A stretch of 64,000 bases of DNA from Streptomyces sp. HUAS ZL42 (GTDB lineage Bacteria; Actinomycetota; Actinomycetes; Streptomycetales; Streptomycetaceae): the NCBI RefSeq assembly GCF_040782645.1, contig NZ_CP160403.1, forward strand, positions 9,025,001 through 9,089,000. The letters run 5' to 3'. Within the stretch, counting starts at the first letter, position 1. Each line of letters opens with the position of its first letter. Below, in pieces: positions 1 to 9,776 of the stretch. The notes beneath the pieces are model-generated. The model was not told the DNA's origin and searched no databases. It saw nothing but the letters and a program-made list of their open reading frames with translations. The translations under genes and the position numbers were made by a program.

Positions 1-48
1 GCGGGCACGGGAGCCCCGCTCTGAAGGTTTAGGGGACGTCCGTCGAGG

Positions 49-170
49 CCCCGCCGACCTGACGGCCGAACCGGTCGGCAGTCGGCGGGGAGTTCGCTGC
101 CACGAGCGGCTCGCGCCGGTCCCCGTCGCATCCGGCATGGACGACCCCGGCGCGAGCCGTCGCGCCGGGG
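49..170. terminator. Two hairpins downstream of the lipoprotein gene
   Basis: The stretch from base 1 to 193 holds no gene I can support. It contains two perfect inverted repeats. One has 10-bp arms at 49-58 and 81-90 (CCCCGCCGAC / GTCGGCGGGG). The other has 11-bp arms at 145-155 and 160-170 (CCCCGGCGCGA / TCGCGCCGGGG) with a 4-nt loop. The second lies 24 bp past the stop of the leftward lipoprotein gene and is a good intrinsic terminator for it. The first may terminate a gene lying left of the window. Confidence 0.6.
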
Positions 171-193
171 CTGGTGCGTGCCGCGGACCGGTG

Positions 194-1186
194 TCAGCGG
201 TTCACGGTCAGCGGCACGGTGTCGACGGTCACCGGCCGGCCGTTCGCCGGCGACAGGAAGTACGCCGTGAGCAGACCCGGGCCGGTGCGGGCGGCCTTGT
301 ACGGGAAGGTCACGTCGAAGGTGCCTCGGGTACCCGTGCCGGAGGTCGCCATGACCTGGACGTCGGCGGCGACGCGCCCGGCCGCGTCGGTCACCTTGAG
401 CCGGAACTCGGCCTCGAACGTGTTGGCGCTGCCCCAGACCCGTACCGGGGTGTTCACGGAGCCACCGATGAGCGGAGACTCGACCAGGACGGCCGGGGAC
501 AGGTCCTCGAAGTCGGCCCGGCCGATCGGGCCGTTGAGGACGACGCCCTCGCCGCCGAAATGCTTCACCGGCTTGCCGTCGAGTTCGAAGGCCACCTTCT
601 GCACGCTGGAGAACCGGGTCAGGGTGAACACGACCTGCGCGAGGCGGGCCCGCATGGACAGGCTGCCGCCCCCGTCGTCGTAGCGCCCGGACAGGTCGAC
701 CGTGGCAACGTGGTCGCGGACGACGACGGAACGCAGCTGCGTGCCCGACGGGATGGCTGTGGTACGTCCCTGCCCGCGCTCGTAGCGGCTGGGACCGGCC
801 AGCAGGGCGCGGACCGCCCCGGTGGCGGTCGCGGGCGCCGTCACGGTGCGCGGGGCCGGCGAGACCTTCTCGCCGTGCAGGAAGTACACGGACGTACCGA
901 TCGCCTTCGCGGTCGTGCCGCCCGTACCGCCCGTGGTGCCCGTCGAGGGCTGCGGTGTCGTCGTTCCCGGCTGCGAGGTTCCGGACGGGGCGGGTGTGCC
1001 CGAGGTACCGCCCGACGTTCCCGTCCCGGTGGACGGGGCCGTGGGCCGGTCGGTGCCCGCCGAGCCGCCCTGGGCGGCGTTCGAGCCGCACGCGGCGACG
1101 GTGAGGAGTGGAAGCGTCAGCGCGGCCGTGAGCACGGTGGAGCGGTGCCGACGGGCGCGGGGCGCGGGTGACGGTTCGCTGTTCAT
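194..1186 (-). CDS. GerMN/Gmad2-domain lipoprotein
   Basis: 330-residue secreted lipoprotein. The N-terminus is basic (RARRHRS), followed by a hydrophobic segment and a lipobox ending LLTVAACGS, so Cys near residue 32 should be lipidated and anchored to the outer face of the membrane. A Gly/Ser/Thr/Pro-rich linker follows, then a GerMN-like domain (SVYFLHGEKVSPAPR through VVFTLTRF) and a C-terminal Gmad2 immunoglobulin-like domain (ESPLIGGSVNTPVRVWGSANTFEAEF). In spore formers GerM proteins act at the cell envelope; the role in Streptomyces is not known. The ATG at 1186 was chosen because GGAGGAG lies just upstream; the open frame continues further upstream without a signal peptide. It is transcribed away from the nitroreductase gene and shares its upstream region. 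Family assignment is good, function unknown. Confidence 0.85.
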   Translation of the reverse strand: MNSEPSPAPRARRHRSTVLTAALTLPLLTVAACGSNAAQGGSAGTDRPTAPSTGTGTSGGTSGTPAPSGTSQPGTTTPQPSTGTTGGTGGTTAKAIGTSVYFLHGEKVSPAPRTVTAPATATGAVRALLAGPSRYERGQGRTTAIPSGTQLRSVVVRDHVATVDLSGRYDDGGGSLSMRARLAQVVFTLTRFSSVQKVAFELDGKPVKHFGGEGVVLNGPIGRADFEDLSPAVLVESPLIGGSVNTPVRVWGSANTFEAEFRLKVTDAAGRVAADVQVMATSGTGTRGTFDVTFPYKAARTGPGLLTAYFLSPANGRPVTVDTVPLTVNR

Positions 1187-1258
1187 GGCGGTCTCCTCCG
1201 ACACTTCCAGCGAAGCGCACGCGAAGGGCGGTCTCCAGAGCTGCACGGCCCCGGTCGG

Positions 1259-1297
1259 CGGTCCGAACGGCACGGCCGCCATGGGCCGTTCGGCACC
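1259..1297. promoter_or_regulatory. Pair of palindromic boxes, DevR/OsdR-like
   Basis: Two 16-bp imperfect palindromes with a CCG-NN-CGG core: CGGTCCGAACGGCACG at 1259-1274 and TGGGCCGTTCGGCACC at 1282-1297, with centres 23 bp apart. They lie between the divergent lipoprotein and Acg-type nitroreductase genes, about 150-190 bp upstream of the nitroreductase start. Similar boxes precede the hydrogenase operon, the protease-hypF-hypC operon and the paired universal stress genes. In mycobacteria acg-type genes belong to the DosR regulon. Assignment to a DevR/OsdR-type activator is inference. Confidence 0.5.
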
Positions 1298-1448
1298 GCG
1301 CGGAGCCCGGTCGGGAACTCGCCGCCTCAGGTGACGGGACGTCAGGAGTGAGGGCCGCCCAGACCGCACGGCGGGACGGAAGACCCATGCCACGCGGGAC
1401 GTCGAGCGGGGACCCTGGGGTGGACGGCTCACGAAGGGCGGTACCACC

Positions 1449-2441
1449 ATGTCCGTGTCGTACGAGAGTCCGGGCCGCGCGGCGCTCCACCTGGCCCGCG
1501 CCGCCGCCTCCGCGCCCTCGCCGCACAACAGCCAGCCCTGGTTCTTCCTCGAGGAGGGCCACGACCACGCATTCGAAGTCCACGCCGACGGCGGGCGGTG
1601 GTCGTCGCCCCTGACCGATCCGGGAGGCAGAGAGAAGGTCATCGCCTGCGGAGCCGCCCTGTTCAACGTGCGGGTCTCCGTGCGGCACCTCGGGTTCCGG
1701 CCCGTCGTGGACGTGCTGCCGGAACCGGCGAACCCCGACTTCCTGGCCCGCGTGGGGTTCGGGGCCCATGCCCCGGCCACCTCCGAAGAGACCCTGCTGG
1801 CGGGGGCGATACCCCGACGGCACACCCACCGCGGTCCGTTCGGGCCGGACCCCGTGTCCGAGTCCCTGCTCGACGAGCTGTGTGAGCAGGCCCGGGCGGA
1901 GGGCGCGTTCCTGCAGATCGTCGACGAACCGGAGAAAGTGTCCCTGCTCGCGGAGTCGGTGCGTACCGCGGAGGACGCGCACCGCGCGGACCTCGTCCAC
2001 GTCGCCGATCTGATGCGCTTCGTCGGACCGGACGGTGTGCCCTACGAGGCGTGCCGCCACCACCCGGACTGCACCCTGCTCGCCGGCCGCGACTACCTCG
2101 GGCTGTCCCGCCGGTACGTCGTCCCCGCGCGCCGGCGCGGAGTCGGGACCGGCACCGTCGCCGTGCTGAGCACCGCGTACGACGAGCGCCCGGACTGGCT
2201 GGTGGCCGGCCAGGCGCTGCAGCGCGTCCTGCTGTACGCGGCGCATCACCGTGTCATGGCGGCCTTCCACACCCAGCCCCTGGAACTGCCTCGGATGCGT
2301 GCCCAGGTGCGGGCGGGAATCACGGCCGGCCGGTACCCGCAGATGGTGCTGCGGCTGGGCCGCCCGGCGTACACCTGGGCGGCGTCCCGCAGGCCTGCTG
2401 TCGAGGTGCTCCGGCGCGGTCCGGTCCCCGCCAGGCGGTGA
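1449..2441 (+). CDS. Acg-type nitroreductase family protein
   Basis: 330 residues. It resembles the Acg (Rv2032-like) branch of the nitroreductase fold, which consists of two fused half-domains with a lid that often prevents catalysis. Supporting features are the N-terminal AAASAPSPHNSQPW signature, which replaces the usual flavin-binding start of nitroreductases, the IPRRHTHRGPF segment near residue 120, and the C-terminal PQMVLRLGRP motif that closes the family. Acg proteins are thought to sequester FMN under hypoxia rather than act as ordinary reductases. The start follows a weak Shine-Dalgarno (GAAGGG). The gene converges on hypE with 6 bp between the stops. Its promoter region holds two palindromes shared with the hydrogenase genes, which fits co-expression in low oxygen. 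Confidence 0.8.
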   Translation: MSVSYESPGRAALHLARAAASAPSPHNSQPWFFLEEGHDHAFEVHADGGRWSSPLTDPGGREKVIACGAALFNVRVSVRHLGFRPVVDVLPEPANPDFLARVGFGAHAPATSEETLLAGAIPRRHTHRGPFGPDPVSESLLDELCEQARAEGAFLQIVDEPEKVSLLAESVRTAEDAHRADLVHVADLMRFVGPDGVPYEACRHHPDCTLLAGRDYLGLSRRYVVPARRRGVGTGTVAVLSTAYDERPDWLVAGQALQRVLLYAAHHRVMAAFHTQPLELPRMRAQVRAGITAGRYPQMVLRLGRPAYTWAASRRPAVEVLRRGPVPARR

Positions 2442-2447
2442 GGACGG

Positions 2448-3482
2448 TCAGCAGATACGGGGGAGCTGCTCACCCAGCGGCATGTCCACGATGCGCCGGG
2501 CGCCGACCAGAGTCCGCAAGGTCACCCGTCCACGCGGCCCGTGCGGCAGGACCTCCCCGATCCGCACGGCGTGGGCGCCCTCGGGAAGGGAGCGCAGGGC
2601 GGCCAGCGCGTCCCCGGCCGCGGCGGAGTCCACGAAGGCGACCAGACAGCCCTCGTTGGCGACGACGAGCGGGTCCAGGCCGAGCAGGTCGCAGGCCGAG
2701 GAGACCGCTTCGGGCACGGGCACCGCACTCTCCTCCATCTCCACGGAGACGGACGAGTCGCGCGCGATCTCGTTGAGGGCGGCGGCCAGCCCGCCCCGTG
2801 TCGGGTCGCGCAGCACGTGGACGGAGGCGCCGAGCGGTGCCAGGGCCCGCACCAGCCGGTGCAACGGCCGGGTGTCGGAGGCGATGTCACCCTCGAAGCC
2901 CAGGCCTTCGCGGGTGCTGAGCACGGTGGTCCCGTGCAGCCCGATCGGACCGGACAGCAAAACGGCGTCCCCGGGACGTGCCGCGGCGGCGGACGGCGAC
3001 AGCTGCGGGTGGCGCTGCCCGATGCCGGTGGTGGTGACGAAGAGCCGGTCGGCCGCACCCCGCCCCACGACCTTGGTGTCCCCGGTGATCACCGGCACGC
3101 CCGCATCCTGGGCCGCCTTCCCCAACGAGGCCATGACGGCGCGCAGTTCGGCCATCGGCAGCCCCTCCTCCACGATGAGGGAGACGGACAGCGCCAGCGG
3201 CCACGCGCCGCGCATGGCCAGGTCGTTGACCGTGCCGTGCACGGCCAGGGACCCGATGTCCCCGCCGGGGAAGAAGAGCGGGCTGACGACGAAACCGTCC
3301 GTGCTCATCACCAGCTGCGGCTGTCCCGGCAGCAGCGCGGCGTCCTCCAGGGGGCCGGGCTCGCCGGCGAGGGCGGGCAGGACCAGCTGTTCGAGCAGTT
3401 CCGCGGTGAGCCGGCCGCCGGCGCCGTGGCCGAGCAGCACGACCTCGTTCTCGTGGTTCGGGGTGGGGCACTGGAGGGTCAT
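2448..3482 (-). CDS. hypE: Hydrogenase maturation protein HypE
   Basis: 344 residues, the normal length for HypE. HypE carbamoylates and dehydrates its own C-terminal cysteine to give the thiocyanate that supplies the CN ligands of the NiFe-site iron. The essential C-terminal PRIC is present (last four residues). The AIR-synthase-like fold is seen in [51 protein letters not shown] and [15 protein letters not shown]. The start was set at the ATG whose ATGA overlaps the hypD stop, with GAGGAG just upstream; an in-frame extension into the hypD region has no family similarity. It is the last gene of the hydrogenase operon. Confidence 0.96.
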   Translation of the reverse strand: MTLQCPTPNHENEVVLLGHGAGGRLTAELLEQLVLPALAGEPGPLEDAALLPGQPQLVMSTDGFVVSPLFFPGGDIGSLAVHGTVNDLAMRGAWPLALSVSLIVEEGLPMAELRAVMASLGKAAQDAGVPVITGDTKVVGRGAADRLFVTTTGIGQRHPQLSPSAAAARPGDAVLLSGPIGLHGTTVLSTREGLGFEGDIASDTRPLHRLVRALAPLGASVHVLRDPTRGGLAAALNEIARDSSVSVEMEESAVPVPEAVSSACDLLGLDPLVVANEGCLVAFVDSAAAGDALAALRSLPEGAHAVRIGEVLPHGPRGRVTLRTLVGARRIVDMPLGEQLPRIC

Positions 3483-4582
3483 GCCGAGCTCCTCGCAGGA
3501 GTGCGTCCGGCCGCGTGGAACGCGGCACAGGTGCCCTCGGACGACACCATGGGCGCGCCGAGGGGATGACGGGGTGTGCAGCGGGTGCCGTACGCCGGGC
3601 AGTCGGTGGGCAGCCTGGCGCCGGTGAGGATCGCTCCCGCGATGCACTCCGGGTCCTCCACCGGGCTGAGGCCGCCCACGTCGAAGCGAGTGGCGGCATC
3701 GAACTCCCGGTACTCCTCGGCGAGTTCCAGCCCACTGTCGGGCAGCGCCCCGATGCCGCGCCAGGCCCGGTCGGTGACCCGGAAGACCCGGCGGACGGCG
3801 TCCTGGGCGTCGGTGTTGCCCGAGCGGCGCACGGCCCGTACGTACTGGTTCTCGACCTCGTGGCGTCCCGACTCCAGCTGCCGTACCGCCATCAGGATGC
3901 CTTCCAGCAGGTCCAGCGGCTCGAAGCCGGTGACCACGATCGGTACGCGGTAGCGGTCGGCGATGGGCTCGTACTCCCGCCAGCCCATCACCGCGCACAC
4001 GTGCCCGGCCGCCAGGAACGCCTGAACCTCGCAGTCCGGGTCGTCGAGCAGCGCGGTCATGGCGGGCGGCACGAGGACGTGGCTGACGATCATCGAGAAG
4101 TTGGTCAGCCCCAACCGGGCAGCCTGCAGCACGGCCGTCGCGTTGGCCGGCGCCGTCGTCTCGAAGCCCACCGCCAGGAACACCACCTCCCGATCGGGGT
4201 GTTCGGCGGCCAGCCGCACGGCGTCCATCGGGGCGTACACCACGCGGACGTCCGCGCCCCGCGCCCGCAGCGACAGCAGGTCGGTGCCCGTGCCGGGGAC
4301 GCGCAGCATGTCGCCGAAGCTGGTCAGGACGACGCCGGGCCGTGCGGCGACCGCCATGGCCCGGTCCAGGGTCTCCAGCGGAGTCACACACACCGGGCAC
4401 CCCGGGCCGTGGATCATCCGCATGCCGGCGGGCAGCAGTTCGTCGATGCCCTGGCGGACCAGGGTGTGGGTCTGGCCGCCGCACACCTCCATGATCCGCC
4501 ACGGGCGTGTGGCGGTCTGCCGCAACTCGTCCAGCAGCCGCCGGGCGAGCCGGGGATCGCGGTACTCGTCGAGGTATTTCAT
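3479..4582 (-). CDS. hypD: Hydrogenase maturation protein HypD
   Basis: 367 residues. HypD is the [4Fe-4S] scaffold on which, together with HypC, the Fe(CN)2CO unit is assembled. Visible motifs are CGGQTH (around residue 34), GPGCPVC (around 59), [10 protein letters not shown] (around 141), GHVCAVMG (around 195), and the C-terminal cysteine set DCPAYGTRC with a later Cys in SSEGTCAA, which ligates the cluster. Starts and stops overlap by 4 bp with both the CBS-BON gene upstream and hypE downstream, so the three are translationally coupled. Confidence 0.96.
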   Translation of the reverse strand: MKYLDEYRDPRLARRLLDELRQTATRPWRIMEVCGGQTHTLVRQGIDELLPAGMRMIHGPGCPVCVTPLETLDRAMAVAARPGVVLTSFGDMLRVPGTGTDLLSLRARGADVRVVYAPMDAVRLAAEHPDREVVFLAVGFETTAPANATAVLQAARLGLTNFSMIVSHVLVPPAMTALLDDPDCEVQAFLAAGHVCAVMGWREYEPIADRYRVPIVVTGFEPLDLLEGILMAVRQLESGRHEVENQYVRAVRRSGNTDAQDAVRRVFRVTDRAWRGIGALPDSGLELAEEYREFDAATRFDVGGLSPVEDPECIAGAILTGARLPTDCPAYGTRCTPRHPLGAPMVSSEGTCAAFHAAGRTPARSSA

Positions 4583-5199
4583 CGGTGTGTCAGATCCAGT
4601 CGGATGTCGACGACCCCCTCCACCGCTCGCACCGCCCGGGCGAGCATGGGCACGAGAGTGCGGTCGGGCAGGGCTCCGCCCAAAGTGACCACGCCCTCGG
4701 TCACGCTCACGGTCACCGTGGTGGTGATCGGGAGGCGGCCCATGATCTGGTGCCGGATCTCCTCGGCGATCTCCTCGTCCTCCCGCAGGAAGACCTTGAG
4801 CAGGTCGCTGCGGCTGACCACGCCCTGGAGGATGCCGATGCCGTCCACAACGGGCAGCCGCTTCACATGCCGGCGGGCCATGATGCGTGCGGCCTCGGCC
4901 AGCGAGGCGTCCGCGTGGACGGTCACGGCCGGGGTGCTCATCAGTTCGCCCGCCGTCACCCCGCCCGCCTTGGCCATCTCTTCGAGATCGCCCACCTCGG
5001 TGTCCCGGAACTCCTCCTTGGGCAGGAGATCGGCCTCGGACACCACCCCGATGACCCGCCCCTCACCCTCCAGGACGGGCAGGGCACTGACCTTCCACTG
5101 GTCGATCAGCTCGACGATCTCCTTGAAGGGCGCGTCGCGCCCGACGGCGATGACGGTCTGCGTCATCACATCGCTCACGGTGTACGGAGATTCAGGCAT
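4579..5199 (-). CDS. CBS-CBS-BON domain protein
   Basis: 206 residues: a CBS pair (about 5-58 and 79-140) followed by a BON domain (about 147-205, [21 protein letters not shown]). CBS pairs bind adenine nucleotides and act as energy or redox sensors. BON domains usually mediate membrane or protein binding. No enzyme domain is attached, so it is probably a regulator or sensor. The start lies inside the last codons of the hydrogenase large-subunit gene (8-bp overlap) and the stop overlaps the hypD start, so it is an integral member of the operon. The same architecture occurs among hypoxia-induced proteins in actinobacteria. Which ligand it binds, and whether it contacts the hydrogenase, cannot be told from sequence. 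Confidence 0.85.
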   Translation of the reverse strand: MPESPYTVSDVMTQTVIAVGRDAPFKEIVELIDQWKVSALPVLEGEGRVIGVVSEADLLPKEEFRDTEVGDLEEMAKAGGVTAGELMSTPAVTVHADASLAEAARIMARRHVKRLPVVDGIGILQGVVSRSDLLKVFLREDEEIAEEIRHQIMGRLPITTTVTVSVTEGVVTLGGALPDRTLVPMLARAVRAVEGVVDIRLDLTHR

Positions 5200-6541
5200 C
5201 GCAGCCTCCCGAGGTGCGGACGACCGTCAGGTCGAGAAAGTGGGTGGAGCACGAGATGCACGGATCGTGGTTGCGGATGGCGCGCTCACACAGGGCCGTG
5301 AGCTCACCGTCGTCCTGGGCACCTTCGCCGATCGCCCGCTGGGCCAGCCGACGCAGGTCGTCCTCGATCGCCCCCTGGTTCTGCGCGGTGGGCGGCACCA
5401 GCAGCGCGCTGGTCACCGTTCCGTCCGCGGCGAGTTCGTAACGGTGGTAGAGCAGCCCGCGCGGCGCCTCGGTGGCACCGTGACCGATGCCCGCCACCGG
5501 CGGTACTTCGGTGTACGGACGCGCGGGAGGTTCGTACCCCTCGACGATCCGCAGCGCCTCGCCGACGGCGTACACCGTCTCCACCGCCCGCACCAGGATG
5601 GAACGGTACGGATTGCGGCACACGGCGCCCCGGCGCGGATCTCCCAGCCCTGCCTCCGCGGCCGCCTCCAGCGCCACCGGCGACAGCCGCGCGCCGCCGA
5701 TCGCGAACCGGGCCAGCGAGCCGGTGAGATGGAGGCGTCCGTCGAGCCGTGAGTGCAGAGCCGTCGAGTGCGGTACGTGGGTCTCGGCGACGTGCTCGGT
5801 GAAGTCCCGCACGGGGAACGAATCCCTCGTCCCGTCGGCGCGCAGCACGGTGGGGGTGCCGCCTTCGACGGCGTAGGTGTCCGGCTCGGCCAGCGCCAGC
5901 AGATCGGCCTCGGTGTGCGCGTCCGGGAACTCGAAGCCGGCCACCCAGCGCACGGTGGCCCACGCGTCGTCGAGTGCCCGCTTCAGCTCTTCGGCCAACG
6001 GCCGCAGTTCCGCGCGCGTCGGCGCCCGGTGGAAGCCGCCGAGGCGCACGTTGACCGGGTGCACGGCCCGTCCGCCGAGGAGCTCCATCAGCGAGTTGCC
6101 GGCCTTCTTGAGCCTGAGCCCCCGCTCGACCTCCGCCCGATGCGTGCGCGCCAGGTCGATCGCGCTCGCCCGGCCCAGGAAGTCCGGGGCGTGCAGGAGG
6201 TAGATGTGCAGGGCCTGGCTCTCGATCCACTCCCCGCAGTAGAGCAGCCTGCGCAGGTCCCGGATCACCGGATCGACCGTCACCGCGCAGGCGTCCTCGA
6301 TGGCCGCGCAGGCGCTCATCTGGTAGGCCACCGGGCAGATCCCGCACACACGGGCGGTGATGTCCGGCGGCTCGGTGTAGGAGCGGCCGCGCAGGAACGC
6401 CTCGAAGAAACGCGGGGGTTCGTAGATCTCCAGCTGTGCCCCGGTGACCGTGCCGTCGTGGACGTGCAGGCTCAGCGCGCCCTCGCCCTCGACCCGGGAG
6501 AGCGATCCGACGTGCAGGACACGGGATCCACGGTGCGTCAC
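5192..6541 (-). CDS. [NiFe] hydrogenase large (alpha) subunit, group 3b-like
   Basis: 449 residues, a compact large subunit like those of bidirectional NAD(P)-linked group 3 hydrogenases. It carries the NiFe site. The L1 cysteine pair is RVCGICP (about residue 66-72) and the L2 pair is [10 protein letters not shown] near the C-terminus; SRVEGEG at the start is the family N-terminal signature. After the L2 histidine there is a 15-residue tail ([15 protein letters not shown]), which should be cut off by the maturation protease encoded at 12684-13223. The start is a GTG overlapping the small-subunit stop (GTGA). A longer in-frame extension into the small-subunit gene is not homologous to hydrogenases and was rejected. 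Confidence 0.93.
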   Translation of the reverse strand: MTHRGSRVLHVGSLSRVEGEGALSLHVHDGTVTGAQLEIYEPPRFFEAFLRGRSYTEPPDITARVCGICPVAYQMSACAAIEDACAVTVDPVIRDLRRLLYCGEWIESQALHIYLLHAPDFLGRASAIDLARTHRAEVERGLRLKKAGNSLMELLGGRAVHPVNVRLGGFHRAPTRAELRPLAEELKRALDDAWATVRWVAGFEFPDAHTEADLLALAEPDTYAVEGGTPTVLRADGTRDSFPVRDFTEHVAETHVPHSTALHSRLDGRLHLTGSLARFAIGGARLSPVALEAAAEAGLGDPRRGAVCRNPYRSILVRAVETVYAVGEALRIVEGYEPPARPYTEVPPVAGIGHGATEAPRGLLYHRYELAADGTVTSALLVPPTAQNQGAIEDDLRRLAQRAIGEGAQDDGELTALCERAIRNHDPCISCSTHFLDLTVVRTSGGCDA

Positions 6542-7290
6542 GAGCTCAGCTCCTTGGCGAAGGCGGCGGCGTTGAAGGTGTGCAGGAAGCGCTGGACGGC
6601 GTCCTCGTCCATGCCGTCGCGGCGCAGCAGCGGGATCAGCGCGGGCAGGTTCACCGACCCGGACGGGCCGAAGCAGCCGAAGCAGCCGCGCCGGTACGCG
6701 GGGCACAGCGCGCCGCACCCGGCGTGCGTGACGGGACCGAGGCAGGGCGTGCCGTGGGCGACGGTGACGCAGACGGTGCCGCGCCGCTTGCACTCGAAGC
6801 ACACGCTGTGGTTCGGCACGTCCGGCCTGCGGCCGGCCAGGAACGCGGTGATCACCTCGATCAGCTGTCGTTTGTCGATCGGGCAGCCGCGCAGCTCGAA
6901 GTCGACGTCCACATGGTCCGAGACGGGGGTGGAGGTGGCCAGCGTCGAGATGTACTCGGGGTGGGCGTAGACCGTGCGCCGGTACTCGTCGACGTCCGCG
7001 AAGTTCCTGAGGGCCTGGATGCCCCCGGCGGTCGCGCACGCGCCGATGGTCACCAGATGGCGCGAGGCGGCGCGGATCGCGCGGACCCGTTCGGCGTCCT
7101 CGGCCGTGGTCACCGAGCCCTCGACCAGGGACAGGTCGTACGGGCCGGGCAGCACATCGCTGGACGCCTCCAGGAAGTGCGCGATCTCCACCGCGCCCGC
7201 CAGTGCCAGGAGCTCGTCCTCGCAGTCCAGCAGGGTGAGCTGGCAGCCGTCGCAGGAGGCCAGTTTGAACACGGCGAGTTTGGGCGCCAT
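6538..7290 (-). CDS. [NiFe] hydrogenase small (delta) subunit
   Basis: 250 residues. This subunit carries the Fe-S chain from the NiFe site toward the flavin subunit. The proximal-cluster motif is CDGCQL near residue 13-18, with later ligands in GACATAGG (around 103) and RGCPIDK (around 150). A C-terminal set of cysteines ([34 protein letters not shown]) can hold further clusters. No twin-arginine signal is present, so the enzyme is cytoplasmic, as expected for group 3. There is one base between the FAD-subunit stop and this ATG, and its stop overlaps the large-subunit GTG. Confidence 0.94.
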   Translation of the reverse strand: MAPKLAVFKLASCDGCQLTLLDCEDELLALAGAVEIAHFLEASSDVLPGPYDLSLVEGSVTTAEDAERVRAIRAASRHLVTIGACATAGGIQALRNFADVDEYRRTVYAHPEYISTLATSTPVSDHVDVDFELRGCPIDKRQLIEVITAFLAGRRPDVPNHSVCFECKRRGTVCVTVAHGTPCLGPVTHAGCGALCPAYRRGCFGCFGPSGSVNLPALIPLLRRDGMDEDAVQRFLHTFNAAAFAKELSS

Positions 7291-7291
7291 C

Positions 7292-8098
7292 TCACAACTC
7301 CCTTACCGACAGGAGAGGTTCCGCGTACTCCCAGTCCACGACGGGACCTGCCTGGCACAGCAGCAGGGGCCCGAGCTGGCAGTGTCCGCAGTGCCCCGTC
7401 GCGCAGCGCATGTTCCGTTCCAGCGAGACCCGGATGCGGTCGCGGGGCACACCCCGGTGGGCGAGCTCGCGGGCGGTGGCGCGGATCATCGGCTCGGGTC
7501 CGCAGACGAACGCCCAGGTGTCGTCCGGATCGAAGTGCGCCCGCCCCAGCAACTGGGTGACCACGCCGACGTCCCCGCGCCAGTCCGGGTCGGGCTGGTC
7601 GACCATCACTCCGGTGTAAGCAGTGGCCCAGCTCTCCACCTCTTTCCGGGCGATCAGGTCACCGGGAGTGCGCGCGCCGACCAGGACGTTGACGCGGCCG
7701 TACGCCTCCGGCTCGGCCAGGGCGCTCAGGATCAGCGGCCGCAGCGGGGCGAGACCGATCCCGCCGGCCACGACCAGCACGTCCCGGCCGCGCGCCCGTT
7801 CCAGTTCCCAGCTCGTGCCGTACGGGCCGCGGAGGCCGACGACGTCGCCGACCCGGGCCGCGCACAGTCCGTCGGAGACCGCGCCCACCGAGCGGACGGT
7901 GTGCGCGAGACCGCCCGTGGCCTGCACGGAACTCACCGAGACGGGGATCTCACCGCGGCCGAAGCAGTGCACCATCGCGAACTGTCCCGGCACGAAGTCG
8001 GGCAGCGCCGCGCCGACCGGCTCGAGCCGCAGCGTGACCGTGTCGGCGGTCTCCGGCCGACGGGCGACCACGCGATGGGGGACCGGTACGGCGGTCAT
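7292..8098 (-). CDS. Hydrogenase FAD/NAD(P)-binding (gamma) subunit
   Basis: 268 residues of the ferredoxin-NADP reductase superfamily. The FAD-binding barrel includes VPGQFAMV and the NAD(P)-binding half begins at [16 protein letters not shown]-terminal [2Fe-2S]-type cysteine motif reads [21 protein letters not shown], as in dihydroorotate-dehydrogenase electron-transfer subunits. It passes electrons between NAD(P)H and the Fe-S chain. The ATG at 8098 was chosen because its ATGA overlaps the upstream gene's stop; an upstream extension of 43 codons lies inside that gene. One base separates its stop from the small-subunit start. Confidence 0.92.
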   Translation of the reverse strand: MTAVPVPHRVVARRPETADTVTLRLEPVGAALPDFVPGQFAMVHCFGRGEIPVSVSSVQATGGLAHTVRSVGAVSDGLCAARVGDVVGLRGPYGTSWELERARGRDVLVVAGGIGLAPLRPLILSALAEPEAYGRVNVLVGARTPGDLIARKEVESWATAYTGVMVDQPDPDWRGDVGVVTQLLGRAHFDPDDTWAFVCGPEPMIRATARELAHRGVPRDRIRVSLERNMRCATGHCGHCQLGPLLLCQAGPVVDWEYAEPLLSVREL

Positions 8099-8559
8099 CG
8101 CGTTTCCCTCGTCTCGTACGTCCCGTACAGGTCGACCAGCCGGGCGCGGGCCGCGTTCAGCCGGTGGGCCAGCACCCGGCCGACCCAGTGCTCCAGGGAG
8201 CGGCCGAACTCGGCGTCGTCCCGGCACATCAGACGCACGGCGACGGCGTCGAACTCGTAGGCGTGCACCGGTGTGAGGGTCCTGGCGCCCAGCTGCCAGA
8301 CATACGGTTCGAACAGCCAGGACCAGCCGACGAGGTCACCGACGCCCAGGGTCTCGATCACGGGCGGGCGGTGGCCGGGCACGTGCATGTCGAGCGCGAC
8401 CGTGCCGTTGCGGACGATCCAGAAGCGGTCGGCGCGTCCGCCCTCCTCGAACAGCCGGGTGTCCTGCCGGAATTCCACCTCGCGGGCGACGCGCAGCAGC
8501 CGGTCACGGTGTTCGGGCGGCAGTGCGTGCGTCATGCGCAGGGTGATCGAGGGAGTCAT
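8095..8559 (-). CDS. Stand-alone cyclic-nucleotide-binding domain protein
   Basis: 154 residues containing one CRP-type cyclic-nucleotide-binding beta-roll (about residues 20-125: EVEFRQDTRLFEEGGRADRFWIVRNGTVAL and ETLGVGDLVGWSWLFEPYVW) followed by a helical tail (VLAHRLNAARARLVDLYG) that is too short and lacks the pattern of a DNA-binding HTH. It is translationally coupled to both flanking hydrogenase subunit genes by ATGA overlaps. It is likely an allosteric or assembly partner of the enzyme rather than a transcription factor. The typical phosphate-binding Arg context of true cAMP receptors is not obvious, so the ligand is uncertain. Confidence 0.85.
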   Translation of the reverse strand: MTPSITLRMTHALPPEHRDRLLRVAREVEFRQDTRLFEEGGRADRFWIVRNGTVALDMHVPGHRPPVIETLGVGDLVGWSWLFEPYVWQLGARTLTPVHAYEFDAVAVRLMCRDDAEFGRSLEHWVGRVLAHRLNAARARLVDLYGTYETRETR

Positions 8560-9713
8560 CGCGCCGTCTCCGTCTCCGTCTCAGTCTTCGTCTCGTGTTC
8601 GGCGTGCAGCGCGGCGACTTCCTCCGTGATGTCGATGCCGGCCGGGCACCAGGCGATGCAGCGCCCGCAGCCGACGCACCCGGGCGTGCCGAACTGGTCG
8701 TGCCAGGTGGAGAGTTTGTGGGTGAGCCACTGCCGGTAGCGGCTGCGGGCCGAGGTGCGCACCGGGCCGCCGTGCAGGTAGGAGAAGTCCAGGTCGAAGC
8801 AGGAGTCCCAGCGCTGCCACCGCTCGGCGTGGTCACCGGTCAGATCGGTGACCTCCTCGGTGGTGGTGCAGAAGCAGGTGGGGCACACCATCGTGCAGTT
8901 GCCGCAGGTCAGACAGCGCGCGGCGACGTCGTCCCAGCGCTCCGCGTCCAGGCTGCCGCCCATCAGGGAGCGCAGGTCGACCGGGGGCAGCGCCCGGCCC
9001 ATGCGGTCGCGGGCCGTGTCCACCGAGACACGGGCGGTGGCCTCCGTGTCATCGTCCGCCGGGCGGTGCGGCACCTCGGCCAGCAGCCGGGCGCCCTCGT
9101 CGCTGCCGACGCGGACCAGGAAGCGGTGCCCGTCCTCGTCCACGACCTCGGTCAGCGCGAGGTCGTAGCCGGGGTCGGCCGCGGGACCGCCGCCCGTGGA
9201 GATGCAGAAGCAGGTGGCGCCGGGCTCGGTGCACTCGGCGGCGATCAGGAAGGCCTTGGACCGACGCCGTCCGTAGCCGGTGTCCGCATACCGCCCGCCG
9301 GTCAGAACACGGTCCTGGATCGCGATGGCACGCAGGTCACAGGGCCGAACGCCGAGAAAGGCGTACGCGGGCGCCTCGGGCTCGTCGCCGGTGAAGGAGA
9401 GACCGCCGTCCGGCGTCCGGTCGGTGCTCCACAGCCGCTCCCGCGACGGATGCAGGAAGGACTTCCAGGACTGTGGGCCCGCACTGTGGGCGAAGGCCGC
9501 CCCGTCCTCGCGCCGGACGAGCCGGTAGCGGCCGGCGTCCAGCTCGACGCCCCAGCCGTACGGCAGTTGGTCCGCCGACGTCAGCTCCGCCAGTACGATC
9601 GCGTCGTCGCGCACCGTCGGCCCGACGACGGTCCGTCCGTGTGCCACCAGAGCCACGACGAGGGCGTCCAGACCGTCCCGGTCGAGTATGACCGGACGTG
9701 CGGTGGCGGTCAT
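8556..9713 (-). CDS. Hydrogenase 4Fe-4S (beta) subunit
   Basis: 385 residues, first gene of the operon. It matches the beta subunit of sulfhydrogenase-type (group 3b) enzymes: an N-terminal domain with FLGVRPCDLRAIAIQD, then two [4Fe-4S] motifs, CLTCGNCTMVCPTCFC (around 283) and CVGCGRCIAWCPAGID (around 345). It wires the FAD subunit to the hydrogenase core. The start ATG at 9713 follows AGGAGG by 6 bp; an upstream in-frame ATG lacks a Shine-Dalgarno sequence. The last residues are an ETKTETETETAR run produced by a GAGACG hexamer repeat. The promoter region immediately upstream carries three copies of GGCCGACCGG. Confidence 0.92.
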   Translation of the reverse strand: MTATARPVILDRDGLDALVVALVAHGRTVVGPTVRDDAIVLAELTSADQLPYGWGVELDAGRYRLVRREDGAAFAHSAGPQSWKSFLHPSRERLWSTDRTPDGGLSFTGDEPEAPAYAFLGVRPCDLRAIAIQDRVLTGGRYADTGYGRRRSKAFLIAAECTEPGATCFCISTGGGPAADPGYDLALTEVVDEDGHRFLVRVGSDEGARLLAEVPHRPADDDTEATARVSVDTARDRMGRALPPVDLRSLMGGSLDAERWDDVAARCLTCGNCTMVCPTCFCTTTEEVTDLTGDHAERWQRWDSCFDLDFSYLHGGPVRTSARSRYRQWLTHKLSTWHDQFGTPGCVGCGRCIAWCPAGIDITEEVAALHAEHETKTETETETAR

Positions 9714-9776
9714 GACGGTCCTCCTTGTCCGGGCGGCTCCGTGCTCCTCCATCGTCAGCTTCCAGCCCGGCACGCG

